DNA from: JBFMEX01 sp040752215
GTDB lineage: Bacteria > Pseudomonadota > Alphaproteobacteria > Rhizobiales > Hyphomicrobiaceae
Length of the DNA stretch: 53,030 nt
Assembly: GCA_040752215.1 (NCBI GenBank)
Contig: JBFMEX010000034.1
Coordinates: 1-53,030 of the forward strand
Direction: 5' to 3'
Below, in pieces: positions 43,115 to 51,976 of this stretch. A program made the translations under genes and the position numbers. The notes below the pieces were generated by a model. That model did not search any database. It had not been told where the DNA came from and was given only the letters and a program-made list of their open reading frames with translations. Within the stretch, counting starts at the first letter, position 1. The number at the start of each line of letters is the position of its first letter.

Positions 43115-43834
43115 ATGGCTGACAATCACGACACGCTGATTCGCCAGGTCGAGGAGGAGCTGCGCCGCGAGCAGCTGGAGAAGCTGTGGAATCAGTACGC
43201 GCCGTATGCCGCGGCTGCTGCCGTTGCCATCGTGGTCGGTGTCGGCGGCTGGAAGTTCCTTGAGAGCCGCCGGATCGCCGCCGCCCAGGCGGCCGGCGAG
43301 CGCTACGAGGCGGCGCTCACGCTCGCCGCTGAAGGTAAGACCGCCGATGCAGCCACCGCCTTCGCCGAGATCGCCAAGAGCGGGGCCGGCGGCTATGCCG
43401 CGCTCGCGCAGCTGCAGGCCGCCGGTACGGCCGTCAAGGCCGGCAAGACGGCGGACGCGCTCGCTGCCTACGAGGCGCTGGCCAAGAACGCTGGGGACAA
43501 GCTGATCGCCGACTACGCCTCACTGCAGGCGGCGGCGCTCAGAGTTGGGGACGCCGACTTTACCGAGATCGAGAATCGCCTCACCCGTTTGACGGACGAA
43601 TCGGGCCCGTGGCGGGCCTCCGCGCGCGAGCTGCTCGGCACGGCGGCCTACAAGGCTGGCAAGCTTGACGTGGCGCGCAGGGCATTCGAGCAGGTGCTCG
43701 CCGATCGCGGCACACCGCCGGGTGTCTCGGAGCGGGTACAGGTGGTGCTCGGGCGCATTGTTGCCGCGGAGTTGGCCAAGACTGCGGGCGGGGCCGCGGC
43801 GGCAGATCCCGACGCGGGAGCCGCCCAGAAATAG
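43115..43834 (+). CDS. Membrane-anchored TPR protein, YfgM/TPR_21 family
   Basis: 239 residues. A cytoplasmic N-terminal helix (RQVEEELRREQLEKLWNQYA) leads to a single membrane helix (AAAAAVAIVVGVGGWKFLES), with the rest (TPR-like repeats, EAALTLAAEGKTADAATAF, AGKTADALAAYEALAKNAG) in the periplasm. In E. coli the homologue YfgM is encoded beside BamB and works with PpiD at the SecYEG exit; the same neighbour is seen here, 10 bases downstream. Function by analogy. Confidence 0.9.
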   Translation: MADNHDTLIRQVEEELRREQLEKLWNQYAPYAAAAAVAIVVGVGGWKFLESRRIAAAQAAGERYEAALTLAAEGKTADAATAFAEIAKSGAGGYAALAQLQAAGTAVKAGKTADALAAYEALAKNAGDKLIADYASLQAAALRVGDADFTEIENRLTRLTDESGPWRASARELLGTAAYKAGKLDVARRAFEQVLADRGTPPGVSERVQVVLGRIVAAELAKTAGGAAAADPDAGAAQK

Positions 43835-43844
43835 GAGAGCCAGC

Positions 43845-45230
43845 ATGTCTGGCACGTGGCGTCGGTCGATTCTGGGAGCGGGGAGGACGGCGCTGGTGGT
43901 TTCGGCGCTGGTTGCGCTGGCCGGCTGCGCCGACGGCCCGAGCCTGCCGAAGATCGGCGACTTGAATCCGTTCAAGGAGAAGCAGGCGCCGCTGCCGGGC
44001 AAGCGCGTGCCGATCATGCAGGCGACCGAGAAGATCCCGGGTGAGCTCGCCGCCGCCGACAAGCCGATCGCGCTGCCGCCGCAGAAGTCGAACGAGAATT
44101 GGACCCAGCCCGGCGGTGATCCCAACAACGCCCCCGGTCACCTCGCCTTCGCCAGCGCCGCGCGGCAGAGCTGGAGCGCGGATGCCGGCAAGGGCTCCGG
44201 CTCCGAGGGCCGCGTGACCGCGAGCCCGGTCGTCTACGGCGGTCGTGTCTACACACTCGACGCCGCGGCCAACGTGGCCGCGTTCTCGACCTCCGGCGGC
44301 GGCGCGGTGTGGCGCGCCTCGCTGGTGCCGGAGAAGGAGATGGGCAACGGCGGCCTGTTCTCGCTCGGTGGCTCGAGCGGTGGCGGTGGCCACGGCGGCG
44401 GCCTCGCCGTCGACAACGGCCGTCTCTATGCCGCCTCCGGCTTCGGCAACGTCGTCGCGCTCGATCCGGGCTCGGGCAAGAGGATTTGGGAGAAGGCGCT
44501 CGGCACACCGGTGCGCGCCTCGCCGACGGCGGCCGGCGACCGGGTGTTCGTCGTCACCATCGACGGGCGCTTCTACTGCCTCTCCGGCGCCGACGGCACC
44601 GAGCTGTGGGCCGTGCGCGGCCTGCCGCAGCAGGCGAGCCTGATGACCAACGTCAGTCCGGCGGTCGAGGGCGACGTCGTGGTCGTGCCGTATCCCTCTG
44701 GCGATCTGGTCGCGCTCAAAGTCTCGGACGGCTCGCCGGTGTGGTCCGAAAATCTCGCCCGCACCCGGACCACCTCGCAGCTGACCTCGATGAGCGACGC
44801 CGCCCGTCCGGCGATCGACCGCGGCACCGTGTTCGCGGTCGGCCACGCCGGCCGCATGGTGGCGACGCAGTCGAAGACCGGCGAGCGGCTGTGGTCGCTC
44901 AACGTGCCGGGCACGCAGACGCCGTGGGTGGCGGGCGACAGTGTGTTCGTGGTCGACACCAGCGGCCAGCTGATGGCGATCTCGCGCGCCGACGGCAAGG
45001 TGCAATGGACGACGCAGCTTTCGGGCGCCAATGTCTGGTCCGGCCCGACGCTCGCCGGCGGCACATTGTGGCTCGCCTCCGCCAAGGGTCAGCTCGTCGG
45101 CGTCGACGCCGCCACCGGGCGCACGACGACCCAGACCGACCTCGGCAACCCGGTCTACATCGCCCCCGTCGTCGCCCAGGGCAAAATGTTCATCCTCACC
45201 GACAACGCCAAACTGCTGGCGTTCAATTGA
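43845..45230 (+). CDS. bamB: Outer-membrane assembly lipoprotein BamB
   Basis: 461-residue lipoprotein with lipobox ALVALAGC near residue 27, then a PQQ-type beta-propeller with repeated GxVxALDxxTGxxxW-like blades (NVVALDPGSGKRIWEKALG, FYCLSGADGTELWAVRG, RMVATQSKTGERLWSLNVPG, QLVGVDAATGRTT). BamB helps the BamA complex fold outer-membrane barrels. AGGAG lies 9 bases before the ATG. Longer than E. coli BamB (392), mostly in the N-terminal linker and a Gly/Ser-rich insert (GGSSGGGGHGGG). der, a frequent next gene, is not present. Confidence 0.93.
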   Translation: MSGTWRRSILGAGRTALVVSALVALAGCADGPSLPKIGDLNPFKEKQAPLPGKRVPIMQATEKIPGELAAADKPIALPPQKSNENWTQPGGDPNNAPGHLAFASAARQSWSADAGKGSGSEGRVTASPVVYGGRVYTLDAAANVAAFSTSGGGAVWRASLVPEKEMGNGGLFSLGGSSGGGGHGGGLAVDNGRLYAASGFGNVVALDPGSGKRIWEKALGTPVRASPTAAGDRVFVVTIDGRFYCLSGADGTELWAVRGLPQQASLMTNVSPAVEGDVVVVPYPSGDLVALKVSDGSPVWSENLARTRTTSQLTSMSDAARPAIDRGTVFAVGHAGRMVATQSKTGERLWSLNVPGTQTPWVAGDSVFVVDTSGQLMAISRADGKVQWTTQLSGANVWSGPTLAGGTLWLASAKGQLVGVDAATGRTTTQTDLGNPVYIAPVVAQGKMFILTDNAKLLAFN

Positions 45231-45398
45231 GAGCGGGGCAGGGGCGCCCGGCCTTCCGTGACGAGGGCGGCGGGTTTGCGGTCGCTGCGGATGGGCTCCG
45301 GGGCGGTCGGCTGCACGGGCGCGTCACTGTAGCGCTCTCGTTGTCGCGCATGCTGATCCCCATAGAATGCTCGGTCGCCCGGGGAGGTGCCTCGCAGC

Positions 45399-46682
45399 AT
45401 GAGCAAGCCCGACACCGATCTCGCGCGCAGGATCGAGCAGACGCTGGCCTCGGCCCGCGATGGCCTCTGGAGCCGCCTCGACCGGCGCCTCCGCTATGCG
45501 CTGGGCGCCGCGGCCATCGGGCTCGCGGGGTTGCTGGTCTATAGCGTCGCCGGCGGCGATGGTGCGGCCGCGCGCTACCTTACCGAGGCGGCGGCCCGCA
45601 GCGATCTCACTGTCATGATAAGCGCCACCGGCTCGGTGCAGCCGACCAATCAGGTCGACGTGTCGAGCGAGCTCTCCGGTATGATCCGAAATGTGAAGGT
45701 CGACTACAACTCGCCGGTCAAGTCCGGTCAGGTTCTGGCCGAGCTCGACACCGACAAGCTGAGGGCGACGGTCGAGAGCTCGCGCGCGAAGCTGGCTGCT
45801 GCCAAGGCGCACGTGGCCGATGCCAAGGCAACGCTGGTCGAGAAGGAGCGCGAACTTGCCCGCAAGCGCGCGCTCGAGGCCCGCGACGTCGCCACGACGC
45901 ACGATCTCGACGCGGCCAAGGCCGCCTTCGACCGCGCCGTGGCGGCTCTCGCCAGCCGCGAGGCGGACGTCGGCGTTGCGGAAGCCGATCTGCGTCTCAA
46001 CGAGACCAATCTCGCCAAGGCCTGCATCTGCTCGCCAATCGACGGCGTCGTGCTGGTGCGCAATGTGGATCCTGGGCAGACGGTCGCCTCCTCCTTCCAA
46101 GCCCCAGTGCTGTTCACGATTGCCGAGGATCTGACCAAGATGGAGATCCGCATCGATGTGGACGAGGCCGATGTCGGCAAGGTCAGGGTGGATCAGACCG
46201 CGACGTTCGCCGTCGATGCCTATCCCGACCGACGCTTCCCCGCGCGCATCCGCGAGGTGCGCTACGCTTCCGAGGTCGTGCAAGGCGTGGTGACCTACAA
46301 GGCGATCCTCGCGATCGACAACTCGGAGCTGCTGCTGCGCCCCGGAATGACCGCGACGGCGGAGGTCGTCGTCGCACATGTGAAGGGCGCTCTCGTAGTG
46401 CCGAATGCAGCGCTTCGGTTCTCGCCCTCTGTCGAGGAAGGAAGCCAAGGAAAGGACGGCCTGTTGCGGCGCGTCTTGCCCGGCCCGCCTCGGTTCCGTG
46501 CGGCGAGCAAGCGGGACGATGGCGGCACCAGCCGGCCGCTGTGGGTGCTGCGCGACGGCAAGGCCGCCGAGGTATCGGTCCAGATCGGCGCCACCGACGG
46601 GCGCGTCACCGAGATCCGCGGCGGCGATCTGCAGGAGGGCGACAAGGTCATCGTCGACGCTGCCCGCGGCGCGGCGAGCTAG
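45399..46682 (+). CDS. MacA/HlyD-type periplasmic adaptor of an ABC exporter
   Basis: 427 residues with an N-terminal membrane anchor (ALGAAAIGLAGLLVYSVAGG) and the membrane-fusion layout: lipoyl/barrel start VMISATGSVQPTNQVDVSSE, a helical hairpin (about 125-200, rich in Ala/Lys/Glu), the returning half ICSPIDGVVLVRNVDPGQTV and beta-barrel TAEVVVAHVKGALVVPNAAL. It would bridge the inner-membrane MacB-type pump to a TolC-like channel; no TolC gene is nearby. An insert (about 350-375) is Arg/Gly-rich. GGGAGG precedes the ATG at 45399; a GTG four codons upstream is possible. Confidence 0.9.
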   Translation: MSKPDTDLARRIEQTLASARDGLWSRLDRRLRYALGAAAIGLAGLLVYSVAGGDGAAARYLTEAAARSDLTVMISATGSVQPTNQVDVSSELSGMIRNVKVDYNSPVKSGQVLAELDTDKLRATVESSRAKLAAAKAHVADAKATLVEKERELARKRALEARDVATTHDLDAAKAAFDRAVAALASREADVGVAEADLRLNETNLAKACICSPIDGVVLVRNVDPGQTVASSFQAPVLFTIAEDLTKMEIRIDVDEADVGKVRVDQTATFAVDAYPDRRFPARIREVRYASEVVQGVVTYKAILAIDNSELLLRPGMTATAEVVVAHVKGALVVPNAALRFSPSVEEGSQGKDGLLRRVLPGPPRFRAASKRDDGGTSRPLWVLRDGKAAEVSVQIGATDGRVTEIRGGDLQEGDKVIVDAARGAAS

Positions 46683-46693
46683 GCCAAGTGGCA

Positions 46694-47395
46694 ATGGCTG
46701 CATCACTCATCGAGTTGAGAGGCGTCTCCAAGATCTACGGCAAGGATGTCGCGGAAGTGCGTGCGCTCGACGCGGTCAACCTGACGATCGCGGCCGGCGA
46801 GTTCGTGGCGATCATGGGCCCATCGGGCTCGGGCAAGTCGACGGCGATGAACATCATCGGCTGCCTCGATGCGCCGACCTCCGGCGAATACCTGTTCGGC
46901 GGCGTCCCCGTCGGGCATCTCGCGCGCGATCAGCGTGCCCTGCTGCGGCGCACGTTTCTCGGCTTCGTCTTCCAGGGCTTCAATCTGCTGGCCCGCACGA
47001 CGGCGGCCGAGAATGTCGAGCTGCCGTTGTTCTACCGCGGAATGCCGAGCGGGGATCGCCATGCCAAGGCAATGCTGGCGCTGGCGCGCGTCGGTCTCGC
47101 TGGGCGCGAGGGCCACACCTCGGCGGAGCTGTCCGGCGGCCAGCAGCAGCGCGTCGCGATCGCCCGCGCCATTGTCACCGATCCCGCGGTGCTGCTGGCC
47201 GACGAGCCGACCGGGAATCTCGACACCAAGACCAGTCAGGAGATCATGGACCTCGTGACGCGCCTCAACCGCGAGCAGGGGATCACGGTCGTGATGGTAA
47301 CGCACGAGACGGACATTGCTGCCTATGCGGATCGCATCGTCCGCTTCCTCGACGGCCGCATCGAATCCGATACACGCAATCTGAGGGCTGCCTGA
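46694..47395 (+). CDS. MacB-type ABC transporter ATP-binding subunit
   Basis: 233 residues. Walker A MGPSGSGKSTAMNIIGCLD, Q loop FVFQGFNLL, signature LSGGQQQRVAIARA, Walker B AVLLADEPTGNLD and the H-loop VMVTHE are all present, in the LolD/MacB subgroup. In MacB of E. coli the ATPase is fused to the permease; here they are separate genes with a 1-base overlap (TGATG). A GTG two codons upstream (46688) is an alternative start. Powers export with the permease downstream and the adaptor upstream. Confidence 0.93.
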   Translation: MAASLIELRGVSKIYGKDVAEVRALDAVNLTIAAGEFVAIMGPSGSGKSTAMNIIGCLDAPTSGEYLFGGVPVGHLARDQRALLRRTFLGFVFQGFNLLARTTAAENVELPLFYRGMPSGDRHAKAMLALARVGLAGREGHTSAELSGGQQQRVAIARAIVTDPAVLLADEPTGNLDTKTSQEIMDLVTRLNREQGITVVMVTHETDIAAYADRIVRFLDGRIESDTRNLRAA

Positions 47396-48600
47396 TGCTG
47401 CTGCAGACGGCGAGGCTCGCTCTGCGCACCATCGCCCGCAACGCGTTGCGCTCGTCGCTGACCGTGCTCGGCATCGTCATCGGTGTCGCCTCCGTCATCG
47501 CCATGGTGACGATCGGCAACGGTACGACGGTCAAAGTGAAGGCGGACCTCGCCAAGCTCGGCTCCAACCTGTTGTTCGTCTCGCCCGGCCAGTTCGGCCC
47601 TGGCCGTGCCAGCGCCGATGCGCCGCCCTTCAAGGCCCGCGATCTGTTGGCGCTCAAGGAGCAGCTACCGGGTGTCAAGGCCGTGGCCCCCGTCGCGCAA
47701 GCATCGGTGACAGCGGTCTACGGCTCCGAGAACCGAGTGACGCTCGTCACCGGCACCGACAACGATTACTTCATCGCCCAGGACTGGCAGGTGGTGGCCG
47801 GCCGCCAATTCCTGGATGGCGAGCTGAGAAGTGGCCGCGCCGTCTGCATCATCGGCGAAACCGTGCGCCAGAAGCTGTTTGGGGGCCAGCCGCCGGGGGG
47901 CGAGCGCATCCGCGTAAAGAAGATGTCGTGCGAGGTGATCGGCCTTCTCGAATCCAAGGGCCAGTCGAGCTTTGGCACCGACCAGGACGACGTGATCCTG
48001 ATGCCGCTTCGCACCTTCCAGCGCCGCATAGCCGGCAAGACCGAAATCAACCGCATCCTTGTCTCCGCAGAGGACGGCGTCGACACGGCGCGCGTCCAGT
48101 ACAATGCCGAGCGACTGCTGCGCGAGCGCCGCAACATCGGCCGCGGCGAGGAGGACGACTTCTCGGTCCGCGACATGAAGCAGATCGCCTCGACCATGGC
48201 CGGTACGACGTCGGTGCTGACCGGGCTGCTTGGTGCGGTGGCCGCGGTCAGCCTGCTGGTCGGGGGCATCGGCATCATGAACATCATGCTCGTCTCGGTG
48301 ACCGAGCGAACGCGCGAGATCGGCATCCGCCTCGCCATCGGCGCGCTCGAGCGGCAGGTGCTGACCCAGTTCCTGGTCGAAGCTGTAGTGCTCTCCTTGT
48401 TCGGTGGTGTCATCGGCATCCTGCTTGGCCTCGGTCTGGCTGCTCTTGCCGTGCGTGCCCTCGAGGTGCCGCTCGTGATCACGCCCGAGATCATCCTGGT
48501 CGCGTTCGGATTCTCGGCCCTGGTCGGCATCGTGTTCGGTCTCATGCCTGCGCGCCGCGCCGCCCGCCTCGACCCCATCGAGGCCCTGCGCCACGAGTGA
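47395..48600 (+). CDS. MacB/FtsX-type ABC transporter permease
   Basis: 401 residues with the four-helix MacB/LolC topology: helix 1 SSLTVLGIVIGVASVIAMVT, a large periplasmic domain (about 60-270) and three C-terminal helices (GLLGAVAAVSLLVGGIGIMN, VVLSLFGGVIGILLGLGLAA, LVAFGFSALVGIVFGLMP). The ending PARRAARLDPIEALRHE is the family hallmark. Mechanotransmission-type exporters move periplasmic substrates (antibiotics, peptides, lipoproteins); the substrate is unknown. Confidence 0.93.
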   Translation: MLLQTARLALRTIARNALRSSLTVLGIVIGVASVIAMVTIGNGTTVKVKADLAKLGSNLLFVSPGQFGPGRASADAPPFKARDLLALKEQLPGVKAVAPVAQASVTAVYGSENRVTLVTGTDNDYFIAQDWQVVAGRQFLDGELRSGRAVCIIGETVRQKLFGGQPPGGERIRVKKMSCEVIGLLESKGQSSFGTDQDDVILMPLRTFQRRIAGKTEINRILVSAEDGVDTARVQYNAERLLRERRNIGRGEEDDFSVRDMKQIASTMAGTTSVLTGLLGAVAAVSLLVGGIGIMNIMLVSVTERTREIGIRLAIGALERQVLTQFLVEAVVLSLFGGVIGILLGLGLAALAVRALEVPLVITPEIILVAFGFSALVGIVFGLMPARRAARLDPIEALRHE

Positions 48601-48973
48601 AAGGACCTTCATGGCCTCCCGCGCCGTCGGCGATGGCAGCATGGCGCGCTCTGCTGGCACCGCTCGGTGACGGAGCGACGTGCAGGAGCGAGGCGTCAAG
48701 CGATCGGCCACCCCGACCTCGGCGACTCGCGCTTCACTCGGCCCCGCGCCGTCGTCGCGAGGCGGGCCTGAGCCGTGCAGCCCGGGGGCTGAGTGAAACG
48801 CGCGCCGTCCTCCCCCTGGTGAGGGAGGCCAAGCGGGGGGATGGCAGGACGCTCGCGGCGGGGTCGGACCTTGCGCGCTTGGCCCCGGAAGCGTCCCCCG
48901 CCTTGCGCGAGGAGGACATGGGGCGCGCCGCCTGCGCATCCTCGTTCCGACTTGAGCAGGCAACGCCACGGGA
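48601..48973. repeat. 373-base gene-free gap with palindromic repeat remnants
   Basis: Between the convergent exporter permease and the BcsS-like gene. It contains imperfect palindromes around 48808-48842 (GTCCTCCCCCTGGTGAGGGA) and 48775-48793, like the repeats in the 11 kb and 42.9 kb gaps. No gene or clear terminator seen; open frames here read through repeat sequence. Confidence 0.45.
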
Positions 48974-49813
48974 TCAGAACTGGGTCAGCCAGTTGATGGT
49001 GGCGTAGGGCGTGGTCGGCTCGGCGATGTCGCCGGACACACCGGCCGACAGCGACAGCTCGCCGCCGTACCACTCGTAGCGGATGAACGCGCCGCCGCGG
49101 CCGTTCTGGTAGTCGATCGGCTGGTAGGGGCCGTCGGTGACGCGGCTCGACAGGAAGCCCTCGCTGCCGATGGCGTTGCCGTTGAGGCCGGCCTCGAGGC
49201 CGATCGAGAGTGTCGGCAGGATGCGATAGCCGAGCCGGGCGCGGGCGGCATAGGTGTCGTGTGCGGTCGTGTAGGAAGTATCGAGCGAGGCCCAGGCGTC
49301 GTCGCCGATGTTCAGCCACAGCTCGACCACGCCCTTGGCGCCCCATTCGAGGCCGTCGACGGCGTTGTCGGGATCGAGCGGCGTGATGGAATGGCCGATG
49401 CCGGCGGCGCCGACGAAGCCCTTGGCGGTGAGCGGACCGATCCGCCAGAGGTAGCCCAACAGCGCGTCGGAGAAGGCGGCCTCGGCCTCGAAGTGCCTGA
49501 GCCGCCAGCCTTCGGGCTGCGAGAGATCGCGGCGGCGGCCGGAGTAGGCGTACTGGCCGTAGCCGCCGGCGAACCGGAAGCGCAGGCCGGGATCATGGAT
49601 GCCGCCGAATGGCGCGATGGTGGTGCCGGAGTAGGCGAGCCACGTGCTTTCGGTCGCGTCGACTCCGGTCCAGACCTCGCGCCAGCCGACCGACGCCGCA
49701 GCCTCGCCTTCGCCGGCCCGCGCCCGGTCGGCGGGCGCTCCCGCCATCAATGCGACCAATGCGATCAGCCCTGCGGTCCGCCACCGCCGGGACTGCCAAA
49801 GGGACCCGCACAC
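48974..49813 (-). CDS. BcsS-like outer-membrane protein (cellulose biosynthesis-associated family)
   Basis: 279 residues with a signal peptide (AGLIALVALMAGAPADRARA) and a beta-barrel-like body of alternating aromatic strands (FRFAGGYGQYAYSGRR, GAFIRYEWYGGELSLSAG) ending in aromatic F (INWLTQF), as outer-membrane proteins do. The WTGVDATESTWLAYSGTTIA and FEAEAAFSDALLGYLW blocks fit the BcsS family found beside cellulose synthase genes in alphaproteobacteria. No bcs gene is in this window, so a cellulose role is by family only. Starts with GTG (49813); no strong Shine-Dalgarno. Confidence 0.75.
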   Translation of the reverse strand: MCGSLWQSRRWRTAGLIALVALMAGAPADRARAGEGEAAASVGWREVWTGVDATESTWLAYSGTTIAPFGGIHDPGLRFRFAGGYGQYAYSGRRRDLSQPEGWRLRHFEAEAAFSDALLGYLWRIGPLTAKGFVGAAGIGHSITPLDPDNAVDGLEWGAKGVVELWLNIGDDAWASLDTSYTTAHDTYAARARLGYRILPTLSIGLEAGLNGNAIGSEGFLSSRVTDGPYQPIDYQNGRGGAFIRYEWYGGELSLSAGVSGDIAEPTTPYATINWLTQF

Positions 49814-50177
49814 ATCGCCACCAAGTACAAAACTAGAACAACAATCGTCAAGTGGCTAATCTCTGAGTACTAGAAAGCTAATGTCAGATCTGTGTCAATC
49901 GGCACAAAGTAAAATCGGAAAATTTCAATCAAAGGAGGCATAATAACATGTATTCAATCTAAGGGCGTGCCGCGCGGGACCCAATGCCGATCTCGATGGC
50001 GAGGGCGGGCCGCCATCGGTGGGATGCTCGCGCGCAAAGCCGCAAATGAACGTGGATAACCCGCCGAAAGCGTTATTGCGTCGCATCAATGCGCGATCTA
50101 TCTTCCCTGTGGTAAGTGCGCAACGATCCGGCAGGGACCCGATTCGGGTGCGCTCAGTCCCAGGGAGACGCGGGTAG
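49814..50177. promoter_or_regulatory. 364-base gap with an A+T-rich island and a minimal ORF
   Basis: About 49825-49965 is very A+T-rich and probably holds the bcsS-like promoter on the minus strand. On the plus strand, AAAGGAGG (49931-49938) lies 9 bases before ATG-TAT-TCA-ATC-TAA (49948-49962), a four-residue reading frame with an excellent ribosome site. Further right, TGCGTCGCA and TGCGCGA (about 50080-50097) are TGC/GCA-rich as in PhaR-type phasin operators (weak). The phasin follows at 50178. Confidence 0.35.
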
Positions 50178-50627
50178 ATGGCCAGAGAAGCGCTTTTCGA
50201 AAGGAACGGTCTCGGTCCGTTCCAGAATATGATCGAGACCTACTTCGCGGGGCTCGATACCTCGGCCCGCAATCTCGAGCCTTTCTACAAGGGGGTCGCC
50301 CGCTGGCAGCTCGAGGCGATCGGGCTGGCGAGTCGCCGGGCGCAGGCCTACCTGGAGATCCCGTCCCGGCTGGCGCAGTGCCGGACGCCGCAGGACGTGC
50401 TCGCGGAGCAGTCCCGCTTCTGGCAGAACGCCTTCGAGCAGTACTCCGAGAGTTCGCGGCGCCTGGCGGCCGCGTGGGCGCAGATGGCCTCGATGCCGGC
50501 GCCCGGCGCCAACCGGGCCAAGAGTCCCCGCGAGCGCGACTACATCACGTTCCCCGAGCCGCGAGCGGCGAGCGCGCAAACCGCGGCGCAGCCGGCCCGT
50601 CCGGCGCGTGAGCGCAAGGTGGCGTAA
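50178..50627 (+). CDS. Phasin-family protein
   Basis: 149 residues, mostly amphipathic helix: NMIETYFAGLDTSARNLEPF, WQLEAIGLASRRAQAYLEIP, RTPQDVLAEQSRFWQNAFEQ, the last being the common phasin block. Phasins coat polyhydroxyalkanoate granules and limit their size. The C-terminus is a Pro/Ala-rich tail with Lys/Arg. The ATG at 50178 is preceded by GGGAGACG. No pha synthesis genes are nearby. Followed by a terminator. Confidence 0.82.
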   Translation: MAREALFERNGLGPFQNMIETYFAGLDTSARNLEPFYKGVARWQLEAIGLASRRAQAYLEIPSRLAQCRTPQDVLAEQSRFWQNAFEQYSESSRRLAAAWAQMASMPAPGANRAKSPRERDYITFPEPRAASAQTAAQPARPARERKVA

Positions 50628-50670
50628 GCTGACGGCCGATACGGGCCGGCGGATATGGCCGAAGAGTCGA

Positions 50671-50700
50671 GCAGGCGTCCCGGCGCCTGCTTTCTTGTTT
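50671..50700 (+). terminator. Rho-independent terminator after the phasin gene
   Basis: 7-bp stem GCAGGCG / CGCCTGC with a TCCCGG loop, then TTTCTTGTTT. It lies 44 bases past the phasin stop and before the convergent gene ending at 50714. Confidence 0.75.
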
Positions 50701-50713
50701 CCGTCGGCTCCCG

Positions 50714-51976
50714 TCAGGAGCTGCGCTTGCCCGACGCGACGGTGAGTGAAGCGGGCGCGCGCGGCGGCGACGGGCCGGGGCGACGGCCGATGCCGGCGCC
50801 TCGTCGTCCGGCGGCGGCGCTGCTTCCGGCCGTGGTCTCGCCGAGCACCAGCGCCTGCATGCGGCTGTCCTTGCCGCGCTCCGCCTGCCAATCGAGATAC
50901 TCGCGCCAGATGTGCCGTGCGACCTCGCGCGACCACGATGGCGGCGGCTCGAGGCGCGGCGCCCGGCGACCGGCACGCGTGGCGCCGAGCCAGGTGTAGG
51001 CCGCCTGCCACAGCTCCGGATCGGCGCGACGGTTGCGGCGGGTGCGCAACTGGAGCAGCGCCGGCCGCGCCGCGTCCTCGGGATGCGGGCCGATCTCGAC
51101 CACCCCGATGCGCTGGCCGCCACGCCGGATCGAATAGATGCTCGAGCGGTTGAGACGCAGCTTCGCGGCATAGATGTCGAGGCAATTGTCGAGCGCACGC
51201 GCCTCCTCGATGAATGCTTCGGCGCTGTCGAGCGGCACGAACTCGAAGCCGAGCGCGCTGCCGGCGGGCAGCCAGCGATTGCCGCGGCGCTCGGTCAGGC
51301 AGACATCGAGATCGATCCTCAGGCGCCAGGTGGAGAGGTCGTCGAGCGCGCGGCGCAGCCCGATGCCGCTGGTCCATGGACGTCCGATGAGACGCGCGAG
51401 CGCGCTCTCGCGATGGGTGCTGGCCCACGCCCAGGCGGTCAGGTAGCGGAACGTGTCCTCGCCGTAGGGCAGAGAGAAGATCGGCGCGTTTCGAGCGAGC
51501 CAGCCGGCTGCCCACAGCGCGTACTCCTCGCCGCAATAGCGGGCGCCGTACAGCAGGCCCCACAGCCAGACCCGCGATTCGGTCGCGCCGTCCGGCATCA
51601 GCGCCGTGGCGCGCTGGACGAAGCCGCGGCTGTCGGGAATGTCGGAGAGCGGCTCGCGATAGGCGACGGCGGGCAGCCGCTTCAGCCATCTGGGCAGGCC
51701 GAGTGCCGCGGCGGCCTCGCGCAACGAGGCCCCGCTCTCAACCAGGCGGATGGCGTGGTCGCGGGCAGCGGCGGTCGCATAATCGGTAGCGAGCGCGAAC
51801 AGCAGGCCGGGGAAGCTTTCGGCCAGATCCTCGATCGCCGCCGAGCGCCGGGCCAGCAGCTCGACCTGCTTGCGAAAGCGCGGATGAAATCCCTGGATGC
51901 GAATCAAGCGGCGTTGCCGCGCCTCGCCGCTGTCGCGGCAGGCCGCCAGTCCTTCGCGCAACGCGACCGGCACCAC
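50714..51976 (-). CDS. PcfJ-like protein of unknown function
   Basis: 420 residues starting at GTG. The body is helical and Ala/Arg-rich (RKQVELLARRSAAIEDLAES). Around residues 255-300 the pattern ALDNCLDIYAAKLRLNRSSI followed by YSIRRGGQRIGVVEIG matches the Cys/Tyr core of PcfJ-like proteins (C...Y then a strand with arginine-rich hairpin), first named on conjugative plasmids but also found on chromosomes. The end is a low-complexity Pro/Arg tail. No conjugation genes are nearby and no catalytic role can be read. Possible alternative starts lie within the first 30 codons. Confidence 0.6.
   Translation of the reverse strand: MVPVALREGLAACRDSGEARQRRLIRIQGFHPRFRKQVELLARRSAAIEDLAESFPGLLFALATDYATAAARDHAIRLVESGASLREAAAALGLPRWLKRLPAVAYREPLSDIPDSRGFVQRATALMPDGATESRVWLWGLLYGARYCGEEYALWAAGWLARNAPIFSLPYGEDTFRYLTAWAWASTHRESALARLIGRPWTSGIGLRRALDDLSTWRLRIDLDVCLTERRGNRWLPAGSALGFEFVPLDSAEAFIEEARALDNCLDIYAAKLRLNRSSIYSIRRGGQRIGVVEIGPHPEDAARPALLQLRTRRNRRADPELWQAAYTWLGATRAGRRAPRLEPPPSWSREVARHIWREYLDWQAERGKDSRMQALVLGETTAGSSAAAGRRGAGIGRRPGPSPPRAPASLTVASGKRSS

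Noticed and set aside
43581..45005. Long minus-strand frame opposite bamB
   Set aside because: Antisense to bamB, whose lipobox and propeller blades are intact; the frame encodes low-complexity His/Arg/Gly sequence.
45399..46682. HlyD-like adaptor as the type I exporter partner for the RTX proteins
   Set aside because: It is followed by LolD/MacB-type ATPase and permease genes, not an HlyB-type fused transporter, so it belongs to a MacAB-like system.
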